Origin: an uncultured Actinomyces sp.
GTDB lineage: Bacteria > Actinomycetota > Actinomycetes > Actinomycetales > Actinomycetaceae
DNA: 8,228 bases
Reading direction: 5' to 3'
NCBI GenBank assembly: GCA_945949035.1
Contig: CAMFDH010000049.1
Coordinates: 1-8,228, forward strand
The position numbers and the translations under genes are program-made. Within the stretch, counting starts at the first letter, position 1. Each line of letters begins with the position of its first letter. The notes under the pieces are model-generated. The model made no database searches. It was given only the letters and a program-made list of their open reading frames with translations, and had not been told where the DNA came from. Below are positions 1 through 5,780 of this stretch, in pieces.

Positions 1-1
1 T

Positions 2-223
2 GATATGACCGAACGTGAGTTCGCTCGTACCCAGGCTGAGCAGGCAAACCGCGGTGGTAACCGTCGCGGGGATCGCCGTGGCCCGGGTCGTCGTGGTGGA
101 CGTGGGGAAGGCGCAGAGCGCGCTCCTCGCAACGCCGGTCAGAACACCGAGGCTGCCGACCAGGCTGCATCCGTTGACGCGGACATGCAGGCTCCGGTCG
201 CTGAAACCGCTACGGAGGCCTGA
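2..223 (+). CDS. rpsC: 30S ribosomal protein S3, C-terminal end (5' truncated by window)
   Basis: Only the last 73 residues are in the window; the gene enters from the left in the frame of base 2 and stops at TGA 221-223. The first visible residues ([19 protein letters not shown]) match the linker that follows the S3 C-terminal domain in actinobacteria. The rest is a low-complexity tail: an Arg/Gly-rich stretch (bases 50-120) including RGGRGEG at 92-112, then an Ala/Glu/Asp-rich acidic end. S3 lies at the mRNA entry site of the 30S subunit with S4 and S5; the tail is longer than in E. coli S3 and is probably disordered and RNA-contacting (inference). The position directly before rplP is the conserved S10-cluster order. 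The in-frame ATG at 5 is an internal methionine and not a start. Confidence 0.95.
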   Translation, partial: DMTEREFARTQAEQANRGGNRRGDRRGPGRRGGRGEGAERAPRNAGQNTEAADQAASVDADMQAPVAETATEA

Positions 224-228
224 GGCAG

Positions 229-648
229 ATGCTGATTCCCCGTCGAGTAAAGTACCGCAAGCAGCACCGTCCAAACCGTAAGGGTATGGCCAAGGGCGGC
301 ACCGAGCTGCACTTCGGTGACTTCGGTATCCAGGCTCTCGAGCACGCTTACCTGACCAACCGTCAGATCGAAGCAGCTCGTATTGCCATGACCCGTCACA
401 TCAAGCGTGGTGGCAAGGTCTGGATCAACGTGTTCCCGGATCGCCCCCTGACCAAGAAGCCTGCTGAAACCCGCATGGGTTCCGGTAAGGGTTCACCCGA
501 ATGGTGGGTTGCCCCGATCAAGCCCGGTCGAATTCTTTTCGAACTGGGTGGTGTTTCGGAGCCCCTGGCACGCGAGGCAATGCGCCGCGCGCGCCACAAG
601 CTTCCAATGAAGACCCGTTTCGTAGTCCGTGAGGGTGTGGAGAACTGA
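229..648 (+). CDS. rplP: 50S ribosomal protein L16
   Basis: The 139-residue protein has the normal L16 length and is recognised along its whole length: N-terminal [14 protein letters not shown], then [15 protein letters not shown] (about 23-37), [20 protein letters not shown] (44-63), and the central loop [19 protein letters not shown] (82-100). L16 sits near the A site and helps organise the peptidyl-transferase centre. Arg82 in the loop corresponds to the arginine that is hydroxylated in E. coli L16 (Arg81); whether it is modified here cannot be seen. The start ATG follows the rpsC stop by 5 bases, with GGAGG at 214-218 placed 10 bases upstream inside the end of rpsC, so translation is probably coupled. 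The stop overlaps the rpmC start by one base (TGATG). Confidence 0.98.
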   Translation: MLIPRRVKYRKQHRPNRKGMAKGGTELHFGDFGIQALEHAYLTNRQIEAARIAMTRHIKRGGKVWINVFPDRPLTKKPAETRMGSGKGSPEWWVAPIKPGRILFELGGVSEPLAREAMRRARHKLPMKTRFVVREGVEN

Positions 649-881
649 TGGCTGACAACGTATTGACCACAGCGGATCTGGACGCAATGGATGACGCTGC
701 GCTTCGCAAGGAGCTCGAGCGCGCCAAGGCCGAACTGTTCAACCTGCGTTTCTCGCAGGCTGTCGGTGGTCTAGAAGATTCCGGTCGCATGAAGGCAGTT
801 CGCAAGAACATTGCCCGCATTTACACCATTGCACGTGAGCGTGAACTTGGTTTCCGCACGGCGCCCGGTAGCGAGGATTAG
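648..881 (+). CDS. rpmC: 50S ribosomal protein L29
   Basis: The 77-residue helical protein has the L29 pattern: an N-terminal helix ([21 protein letters not shown], about 15-35), the loop [14 protein letters not shown], and a second helix [17 protein letters not shown]29 lies next to L23 at the polypeptide exit tunnel, the docking area for trigger factor and SRP. It is slightly longer at both ends than the 63-66 residues common in other phyla, as is usual in actinobacteria. The ATG shares its A with the rplP stop codon, so re-initiation by ribosomes finishing rplP is likely. The next gene, rpsQ, starts 5 bases after its stop. Confidence 0.97.
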   Translation: MADNVLTTADLDAMDDAALRKELERAKAELFNLRFSQAVGGLEDSGRMKAVRKNIARIYTIARERELGFRTAPGSED

Positions 882-886
882 AAGAG

Positions 887-1159
887 ATGGCAGATTCAAC
901 TGCTGCTGAGCGTAATCAGCGCAAGGTTCGCCGAGGCATCGTCTCGAGCGACAAGATGGACAAGACCGTCGTTGTGGTCCTTGAGGACCGCATCAAGCAC
1001 CCGCTTTACGGCAAGGTGCTGCGCAAGACCGTCAAGGTCAAGGCACACGACGAGAACAACGAATGCGGCGTGGGCGACCTCGTCCGCATCATGGAGACCC
1101 GACCGCTGTCAGCCACGAAGAACTGGCGAGTAGTCGAGATCCTGGAAAAGGCAAAGTAG
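887..1159 (+). CDS. rpsQ: 30S ribosomal protein S17
   Basis: The 90-residue OB-fold protein S17 is a primary 16S rRNA-binding protein of the 30S body. Visible hallmarks are [19 protein letters not shown] (about 12-30), the loop [21 protein letters not shown] (35-55), and the conserved C-terminal [20 protein letters not shown] followed by RVVEIL. The N-terminal ten residues ([10 protein letters not shown]) form a short extension common in actinobacteria. A GAGG at 873-876 lies 10 bases before the ATG, inside the end of rpmC. This is the last gene of the S10 cluster in the E. coli layout, and here too it is followed by an unusually long gap containing a hairpin. Confidence 0.98.
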   Translation: MADSTAAERNQRKVRRGIVSSDKMDKTVVVVLEDRIKHPLYGKVLRKTVKVKAHDENNECGVGDLVRIMETRPLSATKNWRVVEILEKAK

Positions 1160-1161
1160 TG

Positions 1162-1196
1162 AGGTGGGCCAAAGGAAGTCTCCTTTGGCCCTACCT
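1162..1196 (+). terminator. Hairpin after rpsQ: weak terminator, attenuator or processing site
   Basis: The arm GGGCCAAAGGA (1166-1176) is perfectly complementary to TCCTTTGGCCC (1181-1191) around the loop AGTC. The stem extends by four more pairs (AGGT 1162-1165 with ACCT 1193-1196) if T1192 is bulged. No U-run follows directly; the next T-run is TTTT at 1207-1210. It therefore fits a pausing, partial termination or RNA-processing element better than a full intrinsic terminator. It starts two bases after the rpsQ stop. Confidence 0.55.
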
Positions 1197-1224
1197 TGCA
1201 CTAGCATTTTCCAAGCAACCAAAT
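1196..1224 (+). promoter_or_regulatory. Possible weak spc promoter
   Basis: TTGCAC (1196-1201) resembles a sigma-70-type -35 box, and CCAAAT (1219-1224) lies 17 bases downstream, but that hexamer matches only the last three positions of the -10 consensus. The main argument is position: it follows the hairpin at the classical S10/spc junction and leaves room for a short leader before rplN. Promoters of high-GC Gram-positives often have poor consensus matches, so this is only a candidate. Confidence 0.2.
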
Positions 1225-1237
1225 CCGTTCGGCCAGG

Positions 1238-1257
1238 CTCTCCGGTTTACCGGAGAG
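1238..1257 (+). repeat. Perfect 8-bp inverted repeat in the rplN leader
   Basis: CTCTCCGG (1238-1245) and CCGGAGAG (1250-1257) are exact complements around a TTTA loop. As RNA this is a compact, stable hairpin ending 15 bases before the rplN Shine-Dalgarno; as DNA it is a near-perfect palindrome that could bind a dimeric protein. No U-run follows, so it is not a terminator. A role in regulating the spc genes or stabilising a processed 5' end is inference. Confidence 0.5.
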
Positions 1258-1286
1258 AACCAGCACGACGACAGGAGTCATAAGGA

Positions 1287-1658
1287 ATGATCCAGCAGGA
1301 GTCACGACTTAAAGTCGCTGACAACACGGGAGCAAAGGAACTTCTTTGCATCCGTGTTTTGGGCGGCTCAGGTCGGCGCTACGCGGGCATTGGCGACACG
1401 ATTGTCGCCTCCGTGAAGGACGCCATCCCCGGCGGAAACGTCAAGAAGGGCGAGGTAGTCCGCGCGGTTATCGTCCGCACGAAGAAATCGTCACGTCGCT
1501 CGGATGGCTCGTACATCCGTTTCGACGAGAACTCGGCAGTCATCTTGAAAGCAGATGGCACCGAACCACGTGGCACGCGTATTTTCGGCCCAGTCGGCCG
1601 CGAACTGCGTGAAAAGAAGTTTATGCGCATCGTTTCGCTCGCACCGGAGGTGATCTGA
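1287..1658 (+). CDS. rplN: 50S ribosomal protein L14
   Basis: The 123-residue protein is a full-length L14, a beta-barrel 23S rRNA-binding protein at the subunit interface (bridge B8 region with L19). Visible signatures are [21 protein letters not shown] (6-26, with conserved D12-N13-T14-G15-A16), [15 protein letters not shown] (53-67), [10 protein letters not shown] (78-87) and [14 protein letters not shown] (95-108). The start ATG has AGGAG at 1273-1277, 9 bases upstream. In E. coli this gene opens the spc operon; here it also follows the one large gap of the block, consistent with a transcript start nearby. Its stop overlaps the rplX start by one base (TGATG). Confidence 0.98.
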   Translation: MIQQESRLKVADNTGAKELLCIRVLGGSGRRYAGIGDTIVASVKDAIPGGNVKKGEVVRAVIVRTKKSSRRSDGSYIRFDENSAVILKADGTEPRGTRIFGPVGRELREKKFMRIVSLAPEVI

Positions 1659-2095
1659 TGGCCGCGAAAATCAAAAAGGGTGACCTGGTAGAGGTCGTCC
1701 GGGGCCGTACCTCGGACCCCAAGAAAATGCAGGCACGCAATGATCGCCGTGAGGCTGAGGGCTTTGAGCCGCTCGCTCCCGGTGACAAGGGCAAGCAGGG
1801 TCGCGTCATCAAGGTGTTCCCCTCGGAAGGAACCGTACTGGTCGAAGGTGTCAACCTGAAGACCCGTCACGTTCGTCCGGGCGCCTCCGGCGATCAGGGT
1901 GGAATCATCAGCTCTGAAGCACCTATCTCGATCGCAAAGATTGCTCTCGTAGATCCGTCGACCGGCAAGCCCGTTCGCGTTGGATTCCGTGAGGACGTCA
2001 TCGAGCGCGACGGTAAGAAGAAGACCGTTCGTGTTCGTGTCGCCCGTGGCGGAAGCCGTCGTGGCATTACCCCGGGTAAGGAGCTTGACGCATGA
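1658..2095 (+). CDS. rplX: 50S ribosomal protein L24 with KOW-loop insertion
   Basis: L24 initiates 50S assembly and lies near the tunnel exit. The fold is recognisable: [17 protein letters not shown] (1-17), [12 protein letters not shown] (43-54), [13 protein letters not shown] (62-74), and the second half [20 protein letters not shown]. At 145 residues it is about 40 longer than E. coli L24 (104). Two additions explain this: about 25 extra residues (18-42, charged, with Pro and Gly near the end) between the two halves of the KOW motif, where E. coli reads TGKDKGKRG without a break, and an Arg-rich C-terminal extension of about 20 residues. The reading frame is intact with normal codon use, so this is a real insertion and not a frameshift. 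The start overlaps the rplN stop by one base; the stop overlaps the rplE start (ATGA). Confidence 0.96.
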   Translation: MAAKIKKGDLVEVVRGRTSDPKKMQARNDRREAEGFEPLAPGDKGKQGRVIKVFPSEGTVLVEGVNLKTRHVRPGASGDQGGIISSEAPISIAKIALVDPSTGKPVRVGFREDVIERDGKKKTVRVRVARGGSRRGITPGKELDA

Positions 2096-2637
2096 GCCCC
2101 CGTTTGAAGGAAAAGTACGAGAACCAGATCAAGGGCGAACTGATCGAACAGTTCAAGCTTGAGAACGTCATGATGGTTGGCAAGCCCGTCAAGGTGGTTG
2201 TCAACATGGGTGTTGGTGAAGCAGCTCGTGACGCGAAGGCACTTGACGGTGCTATCGCTGATCTTCAGGCGATCACCGGCCAGAAGCCCCGCATCAACCG
2301 CGCCAAGAAGTCGATCGCTCAGTTCAAGCTGCGCGAAGGCCAGGCTATCGGCGCATCGGTTACCCTTCGTGGCGACCGTATGTGGGAGTTCCTGGACCGC
2401 CTCATGTCGGTCTCACTTCCCCGAATCCGTGACTTCCGTGGTCTGTCACCCAAGCAGTTTGACGGACACGGTAACTACACCTTCGGTTTGACCGAGCAGA
2501 CCATGTTCCACGAAATCAACGTTGACAAGATCGACCGTGTTCGGGGTATGGACGTCACCATCGTCACGTCCTCGGATACCGACGAGGAGGGGCGAGAGCT
2601 CCTGCGTAAACTCGGTTTCCCCTTCAAGGAGGCCTAA
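2092..2637 (+). CDS. rplE: 50S ribosomal protein L5
   Basis: The 181-residue protein is a full-length L5, the 5S rRNA-binding protein of the central protuberance, which also contacts P-site tRNA. Diagnostic stretches are [17 protein letters not shown] (35-51), [20 protein letters not shown] (61-80), the loop around [14 protein letters not shown] (91-104), [11 protein letters not shown] (108-118), and [20 protein letters not shown] (135-154). Most bacterial L5 proteins read FPEI where this one has FHEI. The ATG overlaps the rplX stop by four bases (ATGA at 2092-2095) and has AAGGAG at 2078-2083, 8 bases upstream. In E. coli the S8 repressor binds spc mRNA near this start; I saw no comparable structure at this rplX-rplE junction. 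Confidence 0.98.
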   Translation: MSPRLKEKYENQIKGELIEQFKLENVMMVGKPVKVVVNMGVGEAARDAKALDGAIADLQAITGQKPRINRAKKSIAQFKLREGQAIGASVTLRGDRMWEFLDRLMSVSLPRIRDFRGLSPKQFDGHGNYTFGLTEQTMFHEINVDKIDRVRGMDVTIVTSSDTDEEGRELLRKLGFPFKEA

Positions 2638-2640
2638 ACG

Positions 2641-2826
2641 ATGGCTAAGACATCGCTCAAGATCAAGGCGCGCCGCAAGCCCAAGTTTGCAGTTCGCGCA
2701 TACACCCGGTGCAACCGTTGCGGCCGTCCCCACTCGGTCTACCGCAAGTTCGGCCTGTGCCGCATCTGCCTGCGTGAGTTGGCCCTCAAGGGTGATCTCC
2801 CGGGCGTCACGAAGAGCAGCTGGTAA
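2641..2826 (+). CDS. rpsZ: 30S ribosomal protein S14, zinc-binding (type Z)
   Basis: The 61-residue protein is the short, zinc-ribbon form of S14 (also named rpsN1). The ligands are visible as two CxxC pairs, C24-x2-C27 and C40-x2-C43, within [26 protein letters not shown]. The basic N-terminus ([15 protein letters not shown]) and the end [11 protein letters not shown] are typical. S14 binds 16S rRNA in the 30S head. In actinobacteria a second, zinc-free S14 is often encoded elsewhere under the zinc repressor Zur; this window cannot show whether that copy exists. A near-perfect AAGGAGG (2626-2632) inside the end of rplE lies 8 bases before the ATG. A 72-base structured gap follows. Confidence 0.97.
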   Translation: MAKTSLKIKARRKPKFAVRAYTRCNRCGRPHSVYRKFGLCRICLRELALKGDLPGVTKSSW

Positions 2827-2898
2827 AACTTACGACGTAGGTCCACGGGTCGAAAGCCCGTTCAAGGAAACCGCGTCGAGGAAGGGGTCCGCCCCAAA
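2827..2898 (+). promoter_or_regulatory. Structured rpsZ-rpsH intergenic leader
   Basis: This 72-base gap has no gene and folds well by eye. An apical hairpin pairs ACGGG (2845-2849) with CCCGT (2857-2861). Around it GGT (2840-2842) can pair with ACC (2870-2872), and outside that CGACG (2833-2837) with CGTCG (2874-2878), leaving internal loops. The outer helix ends where the rpsH Shine-Dalgarno (AGGAAGG, 2879-2885) begins. S8 is the known repressor of spc in E. coli, so an S8-binding leader is a reasonable hypothesis, but nothing here proves it. No promoter is evident. Confidence 0.45.
2884..2895 (+). promoter_or_regulatory. Short hairpin overlapping the rpsH ribosome binding site
   Basis: GGGG (2884-2887) pairs with CCCC (2892-2895) around the loop TCCG. 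The 5' arm overlaps the end of the purine-rich AGGAAGGGG that serves as the rpsH Shine-Dalgarno, and the 3' arm ends three bases before the ATG. It could partly hide the site, or shorten an otherwise long spacing when formed. Confidence 0.4.
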
Positions 2899-3297
2899 AT
2901 GACAATGACTGATCCAATCGCAGACATGCTGACGCGTCTGCGCAATGCGAACCAGGCTCATCACGAGTCTGTGTCGATGCCCTACTCGAAGCTGAAGAAT
3001 GCCATCGCGCAGATTCTTCTGAAAGAGGGCTATGTAAAGGCTGTTTCGGTTGAGGACGCCCGCGTCGGTAAGACTCTGATTCTCAGCCTCAAGTATGGAA
3101 ACAAGCGCGAGCGCGCCATCACTGGCCTCAAGCGCATTTCCAAGCCGGGTCTGCGTGTATACGCAAAGTCCACTAACCTCCCGCAGGTGCGTGGTGGCCT
3201 GGGCGTGGCGATTCTGTCGACCTCGTCCGGACTGCTCACCGACCGCCAGGCGGCTGACAAGGCCGTGGGCGGCGAAGTCGTCGCCTACGTCTGGTAA
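2899..3297 (+). CDS. rpsH: 30S ribosomal protein S8
   Basis: The 132-residue protein is a full-length S8, a primary 16S rRNA-binding protein of the central domain and, in E. coli, the translational repressor of the spc operon. Visible are the N-terminal [16 protein letters not shown] (4-19), [20 protein letters not shown] (27-46), and the C-terminal signature [18 protein letters not shown] ending in VVAYVW. The start MTMTDPIAD with two closely spaced ATGs (2899 and 2905) is the usual actinobacterial form; I chose the first. The Shine-Dalgarno AGGAAGGGG (2879-2887) lies 11 or more bases upstream, with a small hairpin between it and the ATG. The gene follows a structured gap, unlike most of its neighbours. 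Confidence 0.98.
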   Translation: MTMTDPIADMLTRLRNANQAHHESVSMPYSKLKNAIAQILLKEGYVKAVSVEDARVGKTLILSLKYGNKRERAITGLKRISKPGLRVYAKSTNLPQVRGGLGVAILSTSSGLLTDRQAADKAVGGEVVAYVW

Positions 3298-3308
3298 GGG
3301 GAAAGCGA

Positions 3309-3845
3309 ATGTCACGTATCGGTAAGCAGCCGGTGGCGATTGCCGCTGGTGTAGAAGTAAATGTTGACGGAAACATCGTCACGGTTAAGGGCCCCAAGGG
3401 AACCCTTACTCAGGAGCTGCGTTCGCCCATCACCGCTCGCGTTGAGGGTGGCGAAGTCCTGATCGAGCGCGCGGTTGATAGCCGCGATGCACGATCGCTG
3501 CACGGTCTGTACCGCACCCTGGTTGCAAACATGGTCGAGGGCGTAACCAATGGTTACTCCAAGACCCTGGAGATCGTCGGTACCGGTTACCGTGCGACCC
3601 AGAAGGGCGCCAACGTCGAGTTCGCCCTGGGCTTCTCGCACCCGGTCATCATCGAGCCTGCCGCTGGAATCGAACTTACAGTTCCTTCCCAGACCAAGGT
3701 CGTTGTGTCGGGTATCGATAAGCAGCAGGTCGGCGAGGTTGCCGCAAGCATTCGTAAGCTTCGTAAGCCAGAGCCTTACAAGGGCAAGGGCATTCGTTAC
3801 GAGGGCGAAGTTGTACGTCGCAAGGTCGGAAAGGCGGGTAAGTGA
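3309..3845 (+). CDS. rplF: 50S ribosomal protein L6
   Basis: The 178-residue protein is a full-length L6, built of two similar domains, which binds 23S rRNA near the sarcin-ricin loop and the factor-binding site. Landmarks are [11 protein letters not shown] (1-11), [14 protein letters not shown] (24-37), [26 protein letters not shown] (71-96) and the C-terminal signature [14 protein letters not shown] (154-167). The purine-rich AAGGGG at 3296-3301, starting in the rpsH stop codon, lies 7 bases before the ATG. The stop TGA at 3843-3845 shares its A with the rplR start. Length and sequence are ordinary for the family. Confidence 0.98.
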   Translation: MSRIGKQPVAIAAGVEVNVDGNIVTVKGPKGTLTQELRSPITARVEGGEVLIERAVDSRDARSLHGLYRTLVANMVEGVTNGYSKTLEIVGTGYRATQKGANVEFALGFSHPVIIEPAAGIELTVPSQTKVVVSGIDKQQVGEVAASIRKLRKPEPYKGKGIRYEGEVVRRKVGKAGK

Positions 3846-4216
3846 TGGCTTACGCGGTTAAAGGTAAGGGCAAGTTCGTTGCTCGTAGGCGCCGTCACCA
3901 GCGTGTTCGCGCTAAGGTCAGCGGCACTGCCATTCGTCCCCGTCTCGTTGTTACCCGCTCGAACCGTCACATGTTCGCTCAGGTAGTCGACGACGTCGAA
4001 GCCAAGACGCTGGTTTGGGCCTCCACCATGGAGCCCGAGCTGCGCGCGGATGACGCTAAGAAGACTGATAAGGCCCGCAAGGTCGGTGAGCTTATTGCTC
4101 AGCGTGCCAAGGAAGCCGGCATCGAAGAGGTCGTATTTGACCGTGGCGGAAACGCATATCACGGCCGAGTTGCGGCAGTAGCGGAAGGCGCCCGCGAGGG
4201 CGGCCTGAAGCTGTAG
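3845..4216 (+). CDS. rplR: 50S ribosomal protein L18
   Basis: The 123-residue protein L18 binds 5S rRNA together with L5 and L25 in the central protuberance. The basic N-terminal arm ([21 protein letters not shown], about 7-27) and the core [20 protein letters not shown] (32-51), ending in [27 protein letters not shown], are characteristic. The ATG at 3845 overlaps the rplF stop by one base. An in-frame GTG at 3842 would add one Met and overlap by four bases; I preferred the ATG because it gives the usual MAYAVK start. A purine-rich AAGGCGGG (3831-3838) lies upstream inside rplF. Confidence 0.97.
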   Translation: MAYAVKGKGKFVARRRRHQRVRAKVSGTAIRPRLVVTRSNRHMFAQVVDDVEAKTLVWASTMEPELRADDAKKTDKARKVGELIAQRAKEAGIEEVVFDRGGNAYHGRVAAVAEGAREGGLKL

Positions 4217-4244
4217 GCGCGAGTTAAGGAAGAGAGAGTATCTG

Positions 4245-4949
4245 ATGGCTGCACAGCAGCGAGGTAGTAACGATCAGGACAGTTCCGCGCGCCAGAGCCG
4301 CGATGGAGCAGGTCAGGGCCGGGGTCGTGGTGGCCGCGGCGAGGGCCGTCGTGACAACCGCCGTGAACAGGAACGTAACCAGTACCTGGAGCGCGTCGTA
4401 ACGATCAACCGTGTTTCGAAGGTTGTGAAGGGTGGACGTCGTTTCTCCTTCACCGCACTCGTGGTCGTCGGTGACGGCGAAGGTATGGTTGGCGTCGGCT
4501 ACGGCAAGGCCAAGGAAGTTCCCGCGGCTATTGCCAAGGGCGTTGAAGAGGCTAAGAAGAGCTTCTTCCGTGTCCCCATGGTTCGTCGCTCGATCCCGCA
4601 CAAGGTTCAGGGTGAGGATGCCGCAGGCGTCGTCATGCTGCGTCCTGCCGCTCCGGGTACCGGTGTTATCGCCGGTGGTCCGGTCCGTGCAGTGCTCGAG
4701 TGCGCTGGTATCCACGATGTTCTGACCAAGTCCCTTGGTTCCTCCAATGCCATCAACATCGTCAAGGCGACTGTTGCTGCACTGAAGGAGCTCGAGGAGC
4801 CCGAAGCCGTCGCCGCACGCCGTGGCCTGCCGCTGGAACGCGTTGTTCCTGCAGCAATGCTGCGTGCACGCGCCGAGGGTCTTGCTGAGAAGAAGGCTGC
4901 TGCAGAAGATGCAGAGGCCAAGAAGGCAGCTGCGGGGGTGAGCAACTAA
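4245..4949 (+). CDS. rpsE: 30S ribosomal protein S5 with long terminal extensions
   Basis: At 234 residues this S5 is much longer than E. coli S5 (167). The core is typical: [22 protein letters not shown] (48-69), [21 protein letters not shown] (85-105), then [20 protein letters not shown] and [14 protein letters not shown]5 lines the mRNA entry channel with S3 and S4 and affects decoding fidelity. The first 45 residues are a Gln/Ser/Asp then Arg/Gly-rich tail, including RGGRGEG at 28-34, which also occurs in the S3 tail. The last 25 or so are Ala/Lys/Glu-rich and probably helical. Such extensions are usual in actinobacteria. A purine-rich AAGGAAGAGAGAG (4226-4238) in the 28-base gap precedes the ATG. 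The stop overlaps rpmD by one base (TAATG). Confidence 0.98.
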   Translation: MAAQQRGSNDQDSSARQSRDGAGQGRGRGGRGEGRRDNRREQERNQYLERVVTINRVSKVVKGGRRFSFTALVVVGDGEGMVGVGYGKAKEVPAAIAKGVEEAKKSFFRVPMVRRSIPHKVQGEDAAGVVMLRPAAPGTGVIAGGPVRAVLECAGIHDVLTKSLGSSNAINIVKATVAALKELEEPEAVAARRGLPLERVVPAAMLRARAEGLAEKKAAAEDAEAKKAAAGVSN

Positions 4950-5131
4950 TGGCGAAACTTGAGATCACTCTTAAGAAGTCCATTTCTGGTCAGAAGAAGA
5001 ACATCCAGGAGTCTGCAAAGTCCCTGGGTCTCAAGAAGATCGGTCAGAAGACTGTACGTGAGGACACCCCGATTGTTGTCGGTCAGATCCGCACCATCAG
5101 GCACCTGGTTGAAGTAGAGGAGGCGAAGTAG
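4949..5131 (+). CDS. rpmD: 50S ribosomal protein L30
   Basis: The 60-residue protein has the L30 pattern: a first strand [15 protein letters not shown] (4-18), the helix [15 protein letters not shown] (19-33), and the last part [25 protein letters not shown]30 is a small 23S rRNA-binding protein of the large-subunit surface, dispensable or absent in some lineages but regularly found in actinobacteria between S5 and L15. The start ATG shares its A with the rpsE stop codon, and the G-rich run GGGGGTGAG just upstream (inside rpsE) probably serves as its ribosome binding site. Confidence 0.97.
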   Translation: MAKLEITLKKSISGQKKNIQESAKSLGLKKIGQKTVREDTPIVVGQIRTIRHLVEVEEAK

Positions 5132-5133
5132 GT

Positions 5134-5616
5134 ATGGCAACCAAAAAGACGAACGCTAACCTGCCCGCCGAGGGTGAAGTCCTGAAGCTGCACCACCTGG
5201 CTCCCGCTCCGGGCGCCAAGAAGGCCCGCACTCGTGTGGGTCGTGGTGAAGGCTCCAAGGGTAAGACCGCTGGTCGTGGTACCAAGGGTACTAAGGCTCG
5301 CTACCAGGTTCCCCTCGGTTTCGAGGGTGGCCAGATGCCCCTTCACATGCGTCTGCCGAAGCTGCGCGGGTTCAAGAACCCGTTCCGCGTCGAGTACCAG
5401 GTTGTCAACCTGGATACCCTGGCTGAGGCATACCCCGAGGGCGGCACCGTCACGGTCGAGGATCTCGTCGCAAAGAACCTGGTTCGCAAGGGCGAACTCG
5501 TCAAGGTTCTGGGCGGGGGAGAGCTCAACGTAGCGCTTCAGGTTGAGGTCGACAAGTGGTCGGCTTCCGCTGAGGCAAAGATCAAGGAAGCAGGCGGCTC
5601 CCTAGTCGCTCGCTAG
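5134..5616 (+). CDS. rplO: 50S ribosomal protein L15
   Basis: The 160-residue protein is L15, a late-assembling 23S rRNA-binding protein. The diagnostic Gly/Lys-rich segment is [17 protein letters not shown] (36-52), followed by [18 protein letters not shown] (63-80) and the C-terminal globular domain with [13 protein letters not shown] and [15 protein letters not shown]. About 10 N-terminal residues precede the usual start point, giving a slightly longer protein than E. coli L15 (144). A strong GAGGAGG (5117-5123) inside the end of rpmD lies 10 bases before the ATG, and the rpmD stop is 2 bases upstream. It is the last gene of the spc unit here: a strong terminator begins 6 bases after its stop. 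Confidence 0.98.
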   Translation: MATKKTNANLPAEGEVLKLHHLAPAPGAKKARTRVGRGEGSKGKTAGRGTKGTKARYQVPLGFEGGQMPLHMRLPKLRGFKNPFRVEYQVVNLDTLAEAYPEGGTVTVEDLVAKNLVRKGELVKVLGGGELNVALQVEVDKWSASAEAKIKEAGGSLVAR

Positions 5617-5621
5617 CAGAG

Positions 5622-5660
5622 AGTGGAGGGCGTCAGAAGTTTGACGCCCTCCACTTTTTT
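5622..5660 (+). terminator. Rho-independent terminator of the spc cluster
   Basis: AGTGGAGGGCGTCA (5622-5635) pairs without mismatch with TGACGCCCTCCACT (5642-5655) around the 6-base loop GAAGTT. The 14-bp stem ends in a run of six T (5655-5660). This is a textbook intrinsic terminator on the + strand. It should separate the ribosomal-protein transcript from secY-adk-map. Confidence 0.95.
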
Positions 5661-5669
5661 CCTCACAAT

Positions 5670-5699
5670 TTGTGCCTGTTTCATTGAAGCAGGTAACGT
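5670..5699 (+). promoter_or_regulatory. Candidate secY promoter
   Basis: TTGTGC (5670-5675) as -35 and TAACGT (5694-5699) as -10 are separated by 18 bases. Each keeps key consensus positions (TTG; TA...T). A promoter is expected here because a strong terminator lies directly upstream and the next gene starts about 80 bases downstream. The hexamers are not perfect, and the transcription start cannot be fixed by eye. Confidence 0.45.
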
Positions 5700-5709
5700 G
5701 AACCTGCTC
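5675..5709 (+). repeat. Overlapping inverted repeats upstream of secY
   Basis: Three copies of a half-site ending in CAGG alternate in orientation. CCTGTTTC (5675-5682) pairs with GAAGCAGG (5686-5693) with one G-T wobble, and AGCAGGT (5688-5694) pairs perfectly with ACCTGCT (5702-5708) across 7 bases. The middle copy is shared, so the two hairpins exclude one another. The second repeat encloses the candidate -10 box. It may be an operator or an RNA switch; neither is demonstrated. Confidence 0.45.
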
Positions 5710-5780
5710 TGCAGTTAGTCTTGATGGTTAGACGACTGCGCAATTTTGGCTATTCACCCCTTTTGGGGCATGGAGGACGT

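Larger units (their letters stand above)
1160..1286 (+). other. Intergenic region between rpsQ and rplN (S10/spc boundary)
   Basis: This 127-base stretch contains no plausible gene. From left to right it holds a strong GC-rich hairpin (1162-1196), a weak promoter-like TTGCAC at 1196-1201, an AT-richer stretch (1202-1225), a perfect inverted repeat (1238-1257), and an AGGAG at 1273-1277 that lies 9 bases before the rplN ATG. Most other gaps in the ribosomal-protein block are 30 bases or less. In E. coli this is exactly the junction between the S10 and spc operons, so transcript ends, a new start, or both are likely here (inference). Confidence 0.7.

Noticed and set aside
5..7. ATG at base 5 as the start of a small protein
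   Set aside because: It is in the frame of the S3 tail, has no visible ribosome binding site within the window, and the peptide matches actinobacterial S3 C-terminal ends.
1202..1207. TAGCAT as a -10 box for the spc promoter
   Set aside because: The sequence 17-18 bases upstream (in the hairpin 3' arm) has no resemblance to a -35 box.
1379..1870. Minus-strand open frame of 163 codons opposite rplN and rplX
   Set aside because: It spans the junction of two conserved genes in antisense; long antisense frames are common in GC-rich ribosomal genes and nothing in it looks like a protein family.
2071..2083. CCCGGG palindrome before rplE as an S8-binding site
   Set aside because: It lies inside rplX coding sequence and next to an ordinary AAGGAG; no larger helix with the S8 recognition features was found.
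1658..2095. Frameshift or assembly error as the cause of the long L24
   Set aside because: Conserved L24 sequence on both sides of the extra segment is in one frame with no stop, and codon use in the segment matches its surroundings.
2830..3315. Minus-strand open frame of 161 codons opposite rpsH and the gap before it
   Set aside because: It lies mostly opposite rpsH; the part in the gap is better explained by RNA structure and the ribosome binding site of rpsH.
4224..4715. Minus-strand open frame of 163 codons opposite rpsE
   Set aside because: Same reason: a composition shadow of rpsE without start signals or recognisable protein features.
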